A DNA stretch of 64,000 nt from Ferrovibrio sp036381655 (GTDB lineage Bacteria > Pseudomonadota > Alphaproteobacteria > Ferrovibrionales > Ferrovibrionaceae). Both the position numbers and the translations under genes were made by a program. Of this stretch, positions 1-8,536 are shown one piece after another; the first letter of the stretch is position 1, and each line of letters starts with the position of its first letter. Location: contig NZ_DASVCJ010000065.1 of the NCBI RefSeq assembly GCF_036381655.1, positions 62,001 to 126,000 of the forward strand, written 5' to 3'. The notes beneath the pieces are model-generated. The model saw only the letters and a program-made list of their open reading frames with translations. It was not told where the DNA came from and did not search any database.

Positions 1-30
1 GTCGCGGCCTTTCTCGGCAAACCGCTGTGA
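1..30 (+). CDS. C-terminal end of an upstream gene (partial)
   Basis: The first ten codons in frame 1 read VAAFLGKPL followed by TGA, which fits the tail of a plus-strand gene that starts before the window. Only nine residues are visible, so family and function cannot be judged, and a chance open frame is possible. Confidence 0.25.
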   Translation, partial: VAAFLGKPL

Positions 31-133
31 TCGGCAGCAGCAGAGCTTGACCTGGGTCAAGGTTCACGCGGGGGAAACGGACAAGGCTTTCGCTGACGCG
101 GCTCCCATGCATCGTCAGCGAAAGGAAAATCTC

Positions 134-352
134 ATGACCGCCAGCCCCTACGAACTGGTCAGCCGACATGTCGCCGCCCTGCTGGAGGACGGCGCCAGGG
201 CCGCCATTCCGCCGGAAACCATTGCCGGTACCCTGATCACGGAAGCGGTGCGCGTGCTGAAGCGGCATCGCACGCTAGACGATATCCGCTCCGAGCTGAT
301 GTTCGTGATCGACAATCTGGAAGAGCGCGATTACGAATTCATGCGGCCCTGA
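134..352 (+). CDS. Small conserved-looking hypothetical protein (72 aa)
   Basis: The protein is soluble, mostly helical in appearance and acidic towards the C-terminus, with no signal peptide or membrane segment. The frame is open from position 47, but the ATG at 134 is preceded by an AAAGGA ribosome binding site seven bases upstream, so the N-terminus is set there. It converges on the radical SAM gene, whose stop lies 27 bases downstream. I do not recognise the family. The segment TLDDIRSELMFVIDNLEERDYEFMRP could be a small protein-interaction helix. It is accepted as a gene because of the Shine-Dalgarno site and sensible composition, not homology. Confidence 0.6.
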   Translation: MTASPYELVSRHVAALLEDGARAAIPPETIAGTLITEAVRVLKRHRTLDDIRSELMFVIDNLEERDYEFMRP

Positions 353-379
353 CGTCCTGGCGGACGGTGTCGCAAACGT

Positions 380-1498
380 CTAGAAAAGGCTGCCTTGCCG
401 CTCGTCCCGGTCGGATTTTCCCGGCAGCACGAAAAGATCGCTGCGCGTCGGCAGACGCCGCTTGTTGAAACCGAGCCTGCTGCAGGCCAGCTTGAAACGC
501 TGCGCGATCAAATCGGCATAAGGTCCCTCGCCGCGCATGCGGTTGCCGAATTGCGGCACGTAATCGGCACCGCCGCGCGCCTCGCGCACCATTTTCATCA
601 CCCGCGCGGCGCGGTCGGGATAATGCTCCTGCAGCCATTCGCGCCAGATCTCCTTGAGCTCCAGCGGCAGGCGCAGCAGCACGAACCCCGCCTCGCGCGC
701 GCCGGCGTCATAGGCCGCCTCGAGGATGCGCTCCAGCTCCATGTCGTTGAGCTGCGGGATCATCGGCGCCGGCATCACGCCGCAGGGAATGCCGGCCTCG
801 TTGAGCAGCCTGATGGCTTCCAGCCGCTTCGGCGGCGTGGATGCCCGCGGCTCCATCGCGCGGGCGAGCTTGCGGTCCAGAGTGGTGACCGAGACATGGA
901 CCTTCACCAGATTGAGCCGGGCCATTTCCGACAGGATGTCGATGTCGCGGGTGATCAGGAAATTCTTGGTCACGATGCCGAGCGGATGGCGCGTCTCGAG
1001 CAGCACTTCGAGGATGCTGCGGGTGATCTTCAACTCGCGCTCGACGGGCTGATAGGGATCGGTATTGGTGCCCATCGAAAGCACGGCCGGCTTGTAGCTC
1101 CTGGCCGCAAGTTCCTTGCGCAGCAATTGCGCGGCATTGCGCTTGACAACGATCTGGGTTTCGAAATCCAGCCCCGGCGAAAAACCGAGATAGGCATGCG
1201 TCGGCCGCGCGAAACAATAGACGCAGCCATGCTCGCAGCCGCGATAGGGGTTGATCGAGCGGTCGAAGGGGACGTCGGGCGACTTGTTCCAGGCGATGAT
1301 GCTGCGGCTGGTATCCTCATGCAGCACAGTCCTGAGCGGCTCGGCCTCCTCCAGATTGCCCCAGCCGTCGTCCTCGCGCTGGCGCCGTTCGGCTTCGTAA
1401 CGGTTGGTGGCATTGTTGATCGCGCCGCGGCCATGCCGGGCATCGGGATGGGCATGGTCGGCGGCAGTCGAAATCGTCCTCGGAGTCAGCTTGCTCAT
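380..1498 (-). CDS. PA0069-family radical SAM protein (372 aa)
   Basis: This is a radical S-adenosylmethionine protein of the PA0069 / spore-photoproduct-lyase-like group. The cluster-binding motif CEHGCVYC near residue 90 has the CxxxCxxC spacing that holds a 4Fe-4S cluster and SAM. It is followed by the RPTHAYLGFSPGLDFETQI region typical of the family and a TIM-barrel-like body ('MGTNTDPYQPVE', 'ITRDIDILSEM'). The substrate is unknown. The start is placed at the second methionine (1498), which has a GAGGAC site just upstream; an alternative start at 1522 adds eight residues. The C-terminus is basic (FNKRRLPTRSDLF). Family assignment is firm; the biological role is not. Confidence 0.9.
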   Translation of the reverse strand: MSKLTPRTISTAADHAHPDARHGRGAINNATNRYEAERRQREDDGWGNLEEAEPLRTVLHEDTSRSIIAWNKSPDVPFDRSINPYRGCEHGCVYCFARPTHAYLGFSPGLDFETQIVVKRNAAQLLRKELAARSYKPAVLSMGTNTDPYQPVERELKITRSILEVLLETRHPLGIVTKNFLITRDIDILSEMARLNLVKVHVSVTTLDRKLARAMEPRASTPPKRLEAIRLLNEAGIPCGVMPAPMIPQLNDMELERILEAAYDAGAREAGFVLLRLPLELKEIWREWLQEHYPDRAARVMKMVREARGGADYVPQFGNRMRGEGPYADLIAQRFKLACSRLGFNKRRLPTRSDLFVLPGKSDRDERQGSLF

Positions 1499-1580
1499 GG
1501 CGTCCTCACCGGCCGCCATCATACAGGACTATAAGAACATTTCAAGAAACAAGAACGTCGAGAGAACTGCGAAAAATGGA

Positions 1581-2030
1581 TTAAAGCTCGATATTGTAGC
1601 GTATGAAGGGCGCGCGCTTGGCGACCCGCTCGTAAAGCCGACGGGCCGGGCCGTTGAACTCCTCGGTCTGCCAATAGAGCACCGCGGCTCCCTTGGCGCG
1701 GCTGATCTCGGCGACCGCCGCGATCAGGCGGCGGCCGATCCGCTTGCCGCGCGCCTCGGGCACCACGAAAAGATCCTGCAGATAGACATTGCCGCCGACA
1801 TTCCAGGTAGAGGCGTGATGCAGATACTGCACCAGCCCAAGCGCCCGGCCGCCCGCTTCTATGGCCAGCAGACCCTCGATCGGGTCAGCGGGATCGAGCA
1901 GGCGTTTCCAGGTGAATTCGGTGGCCTCCTGCGGCACGGTCTTTTCATAGAAAGCGAGATAGCCGAACCACAGCGGCTCCCAGGAGGCACGGTCGCTCGC
2001 CGCGACGGGACGGATGACGATATCGGACAT
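1581..2030 (-). CDS. GNAT-family N-acetyltransferase (149 aa)
   Basis: This is a compact Gcn5-related acetyltransferase that should transfer acetyl from acetyl-CoA to an amine. The central strand 'VYLQDLFVVPEARGKRIGRRLI' carries the R/Q-x-x-G-x-G/A acetyl-CoA pyrophosphate loop (RGKRIG). The C-terminal 'YWQTEEFNGPARRLYERVA' is the usual helix containing the conserved Asn and Tyr. The length matches single-domain GNATs. The gene lies about 80 bases downstream of the radical SAM start and about 110 bases from moaB, all on one strand, but no tight coupling is seen. The substrate cannot be predicted. Confidence 0.88.
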   Translation of the reverse strand: MSDIVIRPVAASDRASWEPLWFGYLAFYEKTVPQEATEFTWKRLLDPADPIEGLLAIEAGGRALGLVQYLHHASTWNVGGNVYLQDLFVVPEARGKRIGRRLIAAVAEISRAKGAAVLYWQTEEFNGPARRLYERVAKRAPFIRYNIEL

Positions 2031-2141
2031 GGATGCGCGATTCCTGAACTGGATCGCCTCCGACTAGCCCGATTACGGCTCCAGGTGAAGCACCAGATTA
2101 CGCAAAATCGATGGAGCCAATTTAGCGGCAGGCGGGCTGCG

Positions 2142-2723
2142 TTACCGCCCGCCGCCACGGCGCTCATGCTCGCGCAGGCGGGGAAACAGCTCGACGAAAT
2201 TGCAGGGCTTGTGACGGTAATCGAGCTGGTCCTTCAGGATGCCGTCCCAGGCGTCGCGGCAGGCTCCGGGCGAGCCGGGCAGCGCGAAAAGATAGGTGCC
2301 GCGCGTCACCCCCGCCGTGCAGCGCGACTGGATCGTCGAGGTGCCGATCTTCTGATAGCTGAGCATGCGGAACAGTTCGCCAAAGCCGGGGATGGATTTC
2401 TCATACAGCCCCTCGAAGGCTTCCGGCGTCACGTCGCGGCCGGTCACGCCGGTGCCGCCGGTGGCCAGCACGACATCGATCGTCTCGTCATCGATCCAGG
2501 CGCGGACCTGTTTCTGGATGGCTTCGACATCGTCCAGCACGATGGCGCGCGCCGCCAGGATATGGCCGGCGCCGGTCAGCCGCTCGATCAGCGTAATGCC
2601 CGACTTGTCGTCCAGCTCGGTGCGGGTGTCGGATACCGTCAGCACGGCGATGCGTACCGGCACGAAAAGACGCTGGCCGTCGGGGCCGATCGCCGCGGTG
2701 GAGCTTGAGAGCGGGTCGCTCAT
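2142..2723 (-). CDS. moaB: Molybdenum cofactor biosynthesis protein B (193 aa)
   Basis: This is a MoaB/Mog-type protein of the molybdopterin-binding domain family, expected to adenylate molybdopterin or act in late molybdenum cofactor assembly. It has 'AVLTVSDTRTELDDKSG' at the N-terminus. The diagnostic 'VLATGGTGVTGRDVTPEAF' loop follows, then 'FGELFRMLSYQKIGTSTIQSR' and the closing 'LPGSPGACRDAWD'. The protein is slightly longer than E. coli MoaB, with a basic tail (EHERRGGGR). The start has a GGAG site. The lytic transglycosylase stop is 12 bases upstream of this start on the same strand, so the two may be co-transcribed. No other molybdenum cofactor gene is in the window. Confidence 0.93.
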   Translation of the reverse strand: MSDPLSSSTAAIGPDGQRLFVPVRIAVLTVSDTRTELDDKSGITLIERLTGAGHILAARAIVLDDVEAIQKQVRAWIDDETIDVVLATGGTGVTGRDVTPEAFEGLYEKSIPGFGELFRMLSYQKIGTSTIQSRCTAGVTRGTYLFALPGSPGACRDAWDGILKDQLDYRHKPCNFVELFPRLREHERRGGGR

Positions 2724-2735
2724 GATTGATCTCCG

Positions 2736-4553
2736 CTACCTCCTGTTGGCCGTCTGCAGATCGCCGTCGAGGGGGCGATAGAGCGGCCAGTTGCCCATTA
2801 CCGCGTCGGCAATGCTGGTATCGGGCTGGCCGATGCGGCTGCGGTAGATCCAATAATTGGTGAGGACACGCTGAACAAACAAGCGGGTCTCGCTCAACGG
2901 GATCGTCTCGATGAACAGGAGCGGATCCTTGTCGGCATCCGGCGTCTCGCGCAGCCACCGCTGCAGATTGCCCGGACCGGCGTTATAGGCGGCGGCCAGA
3001 TACAGCAGGTTGCCGTTGATCATCGGCATCTGCAGCAGATTCTGCAGATAGCGCTGGCCCAGCTCGATATTGTATTCGGGCGCGAACAGCTTATGCCGGC
3101 CGCGCTTGTGGCGCAGGCTGCGGTCGCCGGCGACGGCGCCCGCGGTATTCGGCATGAGCTGCATCAGGCCGGCGGCGCCGGCCGCGCTCATCGCCCGGGC
3201 ATTGAAGGCGCTTTCCTGGCGCATGACGGCGAAAATCAGCGCGCGGTCGACGACAAAGCCGTCATCGGGCTCCCAGGGCGGCAGCGGATAGAGCGCCTGG
3301 TCGTAATTCTCGCCCTTCACATTGTACCAGGCGATGCCGATGCGCATGGACGAGGCCGGCGCCTGCATGCGGCTGGCCAGGCCCAGCAAGGCCGCCGCGA
3401 GCTGGTCGTTCGACTGGGTAAACAGCCGCGAGATTTCGCGATCGGCGCGGACCGCCTCGCCCACCTCGCTGAGCGCCAGCGCACGCCGCACCGCTGGAAT
3501 CGCCGTCAGCTTGCGGATTTCGCGCTTATCGAGCGGCGGCGGCGTCCAGGAGAAGGGCTCGTCGCCGCCGAGCTGGCTCAGGCAGAGCTGACCGTAGAAG
3601 GTGTATGGCTCGCGCGCGCCGATCTCGAGCAGGCGGATCGCCTCGGAGGGCTCGCGCAGGCGCAGCATCACGCGCGCGCCCCACCAGGCGCCGGCAGAGC
3701 GGTCCCAGGATGTCGCCTGCCTGGAGAAAGCCAGATTCTCGAAATGGTGCCCGGCATTGTCGTAGCGGCCGAGCCGCCAAGCCGCCAGGCCGGCGATCCA
3801 ATCGGCTTCCGGCACTCTGGCGCGCGAGCGCTCGGCGGCGGCCGAGGCGAGATCGAGCGCCTTGGCATCTTCGCCGTCCAGGAGCCAAAGCCAGGCCAGC
3901 CGGCGGCGCCAGTCGTCGTACTCCGACGCGCTGAGCCGCTTCCTGATATCGGCATGGGCGAGCAAGGCCTCCGCGTCCTTGAGCCGGTCGCGGCGCAGCA
4001 GGCTGTTGAACTGGCTCTCGGCCCGCGCGATCGCATGGGAATGGGCCGGCTCGCGCTCCTTGAGCTGCGGCTGCCGCCGCGTCGTGGCCACGAGGCCCGG
4101 ATCATTGTTGCTGTAATCACCCAGATCGACGCCAATCGGCGGCAGCGGCGCCTTTTGCTTGCGGCCCTTCTTCCGCATCGCCAGGGCGTAGATTTGCTCG
4201 GCGCCGGGCTCGTCCCGATAATGCTTCAGCCAATCGGAAAGCTCGGCAAAGGAACTAACATAAGCCGTCGGATGCATGTAGCGCTGATGCAGCACATGCC
4301 CGAGCAAGATCTTGTTCTTGAGCTTGCGGATTTCCTTGTCGGCTTGCTGCCAATCGGCATCCGCCTGCGCCGAGAAAATCCGCTGGTAATGCTCAAGGTC
4401 GCTGCCGCTCAGGATGACCGGCAGGTCGACATCCTGGGGCTGGGAATCGACGGTCTGGGAATCGGCGGTCTGCGGGTCGCCCTGCGCCCTGGCCTGCCCT
4501 CCCCCCAAAATGAATGCTGCCAGCAGCGTGGCGATGATCGTTACTTTCCGCAT
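2736..4553 (-). CDS. Soluble lytic murein transglycosylase (605 aa)
   Basis: This periplasmic enzyme cleaves peptidoglycan to 1,6-anhydromuropeptides. It has an N-terminal signal peptide (hydrophobic residues about 5-20, cleavage near ARAQG). A long alpha-superhelical U-shaped region of TPR-like repeats follows, and then the C-terminal SLT domain. The SLT domain contains the catalytic Glu in 'MRQESAFNARAMSAAGA', then 'GLMQLMPNTA' and the sugar-binding 'AAYNAGPGNL'. The length is near that of Slt70. The ATG at 4553 is used; a GTG one codon upstream is also possible. It precedes moaB closely. Confidence 0.93.
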   Translation of the reverse strand: MRKVTIIATLLAAFILGGGQARAQGDPQTADSQTVDSQPQDVDLPVILSGSDLEHYQRIFSAQADADWQQADKEIRKLKNKILLGHVLHQRYMHPTAYVSSFAELSDWLKHYRDEPGAEQIYALAMRKKGRKQKAPLPPIGVDLGDYSNNDPGLVATTRRQPQLKEREPAHSHAIARAESQFNSLLRRDRLKDAEALLAHADIRKRLSASEYDDWRRRLAWLWLLDGEDAKALDLASAAAERSRARVPEADWIAGLAAWRLGRYDNAGHHFENLAFSRQATSWDRSAGAWWGARVMLRLREPSEAIRLLEIGAREPYTFYGQLCLSQLGGDEPFSWTPPPLDKREIRKLTAIPAVRRALALSEVGEAVRADREISRLFTQSNDQLAAALLGLASRMQAPASSMRIGIAWYNVKGENYDQALYPLPPWEPDDGFVVDRALIFAVMRQESAFNARAMSAAGAAGLMQLMPNTAGAVAGDRSLRHKRGRHKLFAPEYNIELGQRYLQNLLQMPMINGNLLYLAAAYNAGPGNLQRWLRETPDADKDPLLFIETIPLSETRLFVQRVLTNYWIYRSRIGQPDTSIADAVMGNWPLYRPLDGDLQTANRR

Positions 4554-4622
4554 CACCGTTCCGCATACCCCATGTCGGGTTAAGGAACAAGGAATCCGAA
4601 ATGCAATCTTAAGTAGAGAAAA

Positions 4623-5879
4623 TTACGAATAGATTCGATGCGGCAGCCGCACGATGATCCCTGCCGCCAGCATGCAGCCGATGGCGCAGATCACGATCGG
4701 CCAAATATAGCTGCCGGTCGTATCGAAGGCCCACCCGGCCAGGGTCGGGCCAAGCAGCGTGCCAAACGCCACCGAAGTATAGAGCACTCCGATTACGGCC
4801 GAAGCGGCGCGCAGGCCGAAGAGGTCGGTGGTGAAGGCCGGCACCAGGGCGACAAAGCCGCCATAGAACAGGCCGAAAGCCAGGGCGAAGACGGCCAGCG
4901 CCCAGAACCCCACCGCCACCAGCCAGTAGAGCAGGGTTAGGCCGGTGAGCAGTACAATCAGGCCGAGCGCCCTGCCTCGCCCCAGCCGGTCAGCCAGTCC
5001 GCCGAGGACGAAGCGGCCCAGCGTCGAGCCGACCCCGATCAGCCCGACCAGCCAGACCCCCTCCAGATGGCTCAAGCCCTGATCCTGTGCGAAGGGCGCC
5101 AGATGGACGAACGGCACGAAGGTGCCCAAACAGGCCAGCGCGGCACCGCCATAGAGCCGCCAGAAGGCCGGATGGCGCAGCACTGCGCCCAGAGCGAGGC
5201 CCGGCACCTCTTCGGGGCGGGCCGTCCCACCGCGCGGCCCCTTATGATCCGGCACAGGCACGCCATCGGGCTGCAGCCCCATGCTGTCCGGGGAGCCGCG
5301 CAGCAGAAACGTCGCCACCGCGCCCAGCACCAGCGCTGCGATCCCGAAAGCGACATAGGCGCCGCGCCAGCCCAGATGCTCGATCGCCCAGGCGGCGACG
5401 GGCGGCCCCGCCATCGTACCGATGCCGATGCCGGCCACCGCCCAACCCGAGGCCTGACCGCGTTTGGCCAGAAACCAGCGCTGTACGGTGCCGATCGCCG
5501 GCACATAAGAAAAGCCGACACCCAAGCCGATGCCGATCCCATAGAAAACGACGATCGCGGCAAGGCTGTCGGCGAAGCTAGCGGCGATCAGGCCAAGGCC
5601 AACGCAAGCCAGGCCGAAACCGACGACCGGCCTGGGCCCCAGCCGGTCAGCCAGGGGGCCGCTGACGGCGCCCAGAAGGAAATACAGAAAACCGGCCAGG
5701 GAAAAGACCAGCGAAACCGTGCCGCGGGTCGCGCCGAAGCTTTCGCTGAGCGGATCGAAGAAGGCCGGAAAGGTATACGCGGCACCGAACCCGGTCAGCA
5801 TTACCAGGAAGGCGGCGAAAACGACGACCCAACCGTAGAAAACTGTCGGCCTGGGCGGATGCAGACTGGCGTCGCTCAC
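4623..5879 (-). CDS. MFS transporter (418 aa)
   Basis: This is a major facilitator superfamily carrier with about twelve hydrophobic segments and the loop motif GPLADRLGPRPV between helices 2 and 3, repeated as GGLADRLGRGRA in the second half. It resembles the oxalate/formate antiporter-like or monocarboxylate branch ('FYGWVVVFAAFLVMLTGFG' start). The substrate is not predictable. The frame stays open further upstream, but that part is a shadow of the glycosylase gene. The GTG at 5879 overlaps the glycosylase TGA as GTGA, giving translational coupling and a canonical N-terminus (SDASLHPPRPTVFYGW). It likely forms a two-gene operon with the UDG. Confidence 0.88.
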   Translation of the reverse strand: MSDASLHPPRPTVFYGWVVVFAAFLVMLTGFGAAYTFPAFFDPLSESFGATRGTVSLVFSLAGFLYFLLGAVSGPLADRLGPRPVVGFGLACVGLGLIAASFADSLAAIVVFYGIGIGLGVGFSYVPAIGTVQRWFLAKRGQASGWAVAGIGIGTMAGPPVAAWAIEHLGWRGAYVAFGIAALVLGAVATFLLRGSPDSMGLQPDGVPVPDHKGPRGGTARPEEVPGLALGAVLRHPAFWRLYGGAALACLGTFVPFVHLAPFAQDQGLSHLEGVWLVGLIGVGSTLGRFVLGGLADRLGRGRALGLIVLLTGLTLLYWLVAVGFWALAVFALAFGLFYGGFVALVPAFTTDLFGLRAASAVIGVLYTSVAFGTLLGPTLAGWAFDTTGSYIWPIVICAIGCMLAAGIIVRLPHRIYS

Positions 5880-6718
5880 GACATCTCTTCGAGCTTGGCG
5901 GCCAAGGTGAGCATGTCCCGCCAGGCTTCGCGCTTCACGCCGGGCTGGCGCAGCAGATAGGCCGGATGCAGCAGCGGCATGGCCGGAATGACGAGGTCGT
6001 CCCGGCAATATTCCTGCCAGCGGCCGCGGATCCGGGTGATGCCCTGGGTCGTCCCCAGCAATGTCGCGGCGGCGAACTTGCCGGCGCAGGCGATCACCTT
6101 CGGCCGGCACAGCGCAATCAGCCGCTCGATGAAGGGCTTGCAAGCCAGGATTTCCTCCGAGGACGGATCGCGATTGCCCGGCGGACGCCAGAAAATCACA
6201 TTGGAGATATAGACGTTGCTTTCGTCGCGGCCGATGGCCTTGAGCATCTTATCCAGCAACTGGCCGCTCTCGCCCACGAATGGTGCGCCCTGGGCATCCT
6301 CGTCGCGGCCCGGGGCCTCGCCGATGATCATCAGCGGCGCATTCGGATTGCCGCGCGCGATCACCGTGTTGGTTGCCGTCGCCTTGAGCGCGCAGCCGGT
6401 GAAGCCCTTGATGGCCGCCTCCAGTTCGGCGACCGAATGGCAGGCGGCCGCCAATTGGGTGGCGGCGCTTTCCGCCGCCTGGGCCGAGAGCAGCGCGGGA
6501 TTGGCGGCGGCAGGCTTGGGCATGACCTGCGCCGGCGTGACAGGAGCCGGCGTCGTCTGCGGTCGGGGCGCCCCCCCAGCGGCAGCCGGCTTCGGCGGCA
6601 ACAGGCTGGTGCGGTCGACCGGCCGATCGCCAATCGCCTCGTCGCAGCCTGCCTCTACATAAAAGAGCAGGACATCGAGCAGACTGGGCGGGACAGCGGC
6701 GGTTTGCGTTGCGGTCAT
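5876..6718 (-). CDS. Family-4 uracil-DNA glycosylase (280 aa)
   Basis: This base-excision repair enzyme removes uracil from DNA. The uracil-binding motif is 'GEAPGRDEDAQGAPFVGESG'. 'NVIFWRPPGNRDPSSEEI' and the 'PLLHPAYLLRQPGVK' leucine-loop region follow. Cysteines in FTGCALKAT, ILACKPF and LCRPKVIACAG are consistent with the Fe-S cluster seen in this family. The N-terminal 100 residues are a variable Pro/Ala-rich linker after a conserved 'LDVLLFYVEAGCDEAI' helix common in alphaproteobacterial members. The ATG at 6718 is preferred; an in-frame TTG at 6745 would add nine residues. Confidence 0.92.
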   Translation of the reverse strand: MTATQTAAVPPSLLDVLLFYVEAGCDEAIGDRPVDRTSLLPPKPAAAGGAPRPQTTPAPVTPAQVMPKPAAANPALLSAQAAESAATQLAAACHSVAELEAAIKGFTGCALKATATNTVIARGNPNAPLMIIGEAPGRDEDAQGAPFVGESGQLLDKMLKAIGRDESNVYISNVIFWRPPGNRDPSSEEILACKPFIERLIALCRPKVIACAGKFAAATLLGTTQGITRIRGRWQEYCRDDLVIPAMPLLHPAYLLRQPGVKREAWRDMLTLAAKLEEMS

Positions 6719-6870
6719 CGGTTGGAAAAAGTCTTTCAAAATCAAGGCGGCGCCTGACGGTACGGCAAGGCGGCGCCGTTGGCTTGCCTCCCATAGTCTG
6801 GTAAGCAGGCAGGCAGCGTCAAGCCGGGAGGTTTGACGACAAAAAAGACCAGAAGCAGAGGTGCCCCGCG

Positions 6871-8532
6871 ATGGAACGCGAAACGATGGAATACGACGTG
6901 GTGATCGTCGGTGCCGGCCCGGCCGGGCTCGCCGCCGCGGTCCGCTTGAAGCAGCTTGCTGCCGTGCAGGACCACGACGTTTCGGTTTGCGTGATCGAGA
7001 AGGGCTCCGAGGTCGGCGCCCATATCCTGTCGGGCGCGGTGGTCGATCCCATCGCGCTGAACGAACTGATCCCCGACTGGAAGGAAAAAGGCGCGCCGCT
7101 GAATACGCCGGTCGCCACGGACCGTTTCTGGATCCTGACCGAAGCCAATCATATTCCGATCCCGAATCTTCTGCTGCCGCCGCTGATGAACAATCACGGC
7201 AATTACATCGTCTCGCTCGGCAATGTCTGCCGCTGGCTGGCGGCGCAGGCGGAAGAGCTTGGCGTCGAGATCTTCCCCGGCTTCGCCGCAGCCGAAGTGC
7301 TCTATGGCGAGAATGGCGAAGTGGTCGGCGTTGCGACCGGCGATATGGGCATCGGGCGCAACGGCGAGAAGAAGCCGAGCTATACGCCGGGCGTCGAATT
7401 GCGCGCCAAATACACCTTCGTCGCCGAGGGCGTGCGCGGCTCCCTGGCCAAGGAGATCATGGCGAAATACAATCTGCGCAACGGCATCGATCCGCAGAAG
7501 TTCGGCATCGGCATCAAGGAACTGTGGCAGATCGATCCGGCCAAGCACCGACCCGGCCTGGTGGTGCATACCCAGGGCTGGCCGCTGGACAGCAAAACCG
7601 GCGGCGGCAGTTTCATGTACCACCTGGAGGACAATCAGGTGGCGGTCGGTTTCGTCGTCCACCTGAATTACCAGAACCCGTATCTCTCGCCTTTCGACGA
7701 GTTCCAGCGCTTCAAGACGCATCCCTCGATCCGCGACTTCTTCGAAGGCGGCAAGCGCATCTCCTACGGTGCGCGCGCGATCAACGAGGGCGGCCTGCAG
7801 TCGATCCCCAAGCTGACCTTCCCCGGCGGCGCGCTGATCGGCTGCTCGGCCGGCTTCGTCAACTTGCCGCGCATCAAGGGCAGCCATAACGCGATGAAGA
7901 CCGGCATGCTGGCCGCCGAAGCCGCCTTCGCGGCCCTCAAGGGCGGCAGCGCCGGCGGTGACGAATTGGTGACCTATCCGGAGACCTTCCTGAATTCCTG
8001 GGCCTACAAGGACCTCTACAAGGTCCGCAACGTGAAGCCGGCCCTGAAACACGGCATGTGGCTTGGCACGCTGCTCGGCGGCATCCATATGTGGCTCAAC
8101 GATCTTGGCCTTGGCTTCCTGGTCGGCTGGACGGCCAGACATGACAAGGCGGATCACGAAAGCTTGAAGCTCGCAAAGGATTGCAAGCCGATTCAGTACC
8201 CTAAGCCGGATGGCAAGATCAGCTTCGACAAGCTATCCTCCGTGTTCCTGTCGAACACCAACCACGAGGAAGACCAGCCGATCCATCTGAAATTGAAGGA
8301 TCCATCCATCCCGATAGCGAAAAACCTGCCGATGTACGACGAGCCGGCGCAACGCTACTGCCCTGCCGCCGTCTACGAGGTGCTTCGTGACGAAGATGGC
8401 AGTAATCCGCGTTTTCAGATCAACGCGCAGAATTGCGTTCACTGCAAAACTTGCGACATCAAAGATCCTGCGCAAAATATCAACTGGACCGTGCCGGAGG
8501 GGGGCGGCGGTCCGAACTACCCCAATATGTGA
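6871..8532 (+). CDS. Electron transfer flavoprotein-ubiquinone oxidoreductase (553 aa)
   Basis: This membrane-associated enzyme passes electrons from reduced electron transfer flavoprotein to ubiquinone, linking fatty-acid and amino-acid oxidation to respiration. The N-terminal FAD site is 'DVVIVGAGPAGLAAAVRL'. The body contains 'GAHILSGAVVDPIALNEL' and the ubiquinone-binding region, and the C-terminal 4Fe-4S domain has 'YCPAAVYEV' and 'NCVHCKTCDIKDP'. The length matches the family. It is the first gene of a plus-strand run: the TPR lipoprotein starts four bases after its stop and ispE three bases after that, although the functions differ. The divergent gap to the UDG (about 150 bases) should hold its promoter. 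Confidence 0.96.
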   Translation: MERETMEYDVVIVGAGPAGLAAAVRLKQLAAVQDHDVSVCVIEKGSEVGAHILSGAVVDPIALNELIPDWKEKGAPLNTPVATDRFWILTEANHIPIPNLLLPPLMNNHGNYIVSLGNVCRWLAAQAEELGVEIFPGFAAAEVLYGENGEVVGVATGDMGIGRNGEKKPSYTPGVELRAKYTFVAEGVRGSLAKEIMAKYNLRNGIDPQKFGIGIKELWQIDPAKHRPGLVVHTQGWPLDSKTGGGSFMYHLEDNQVAVGFVVHLNYQNPYLSPFDEFQRFKTHPSIRDFFEGGKRISYGARAINEGGLQSIPKLTFPGGALIGCSAGFVNLPRIKGSHNAMKTGMLAAEAAFAALKGGSAGGDELVTYPETFLNSWAYKDLYKVRNVKPALKHGMWLGTLLGGIHMWLNDLGLGFLVGWTARHDKADHESLKLAKDCKPIQYPKPDGKISFDKLSSVFLSNTNHEEDQPIHLKLKDPSIPIAKNLPMYDEPAQRYCPAAVYEVLRDEDGSNPRFQINAQNCVHCKTCDIKDPAQNINWTVPEGGGGPNYPNM

Positions 8533-8536
8533 GCCC

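Noticed and set aside
6742..8157. 471-codon minus-strand frame antisense to ETF-QO
   Set aside because: No motifs or signal; the real gene on the plus strand is complete and canonical.
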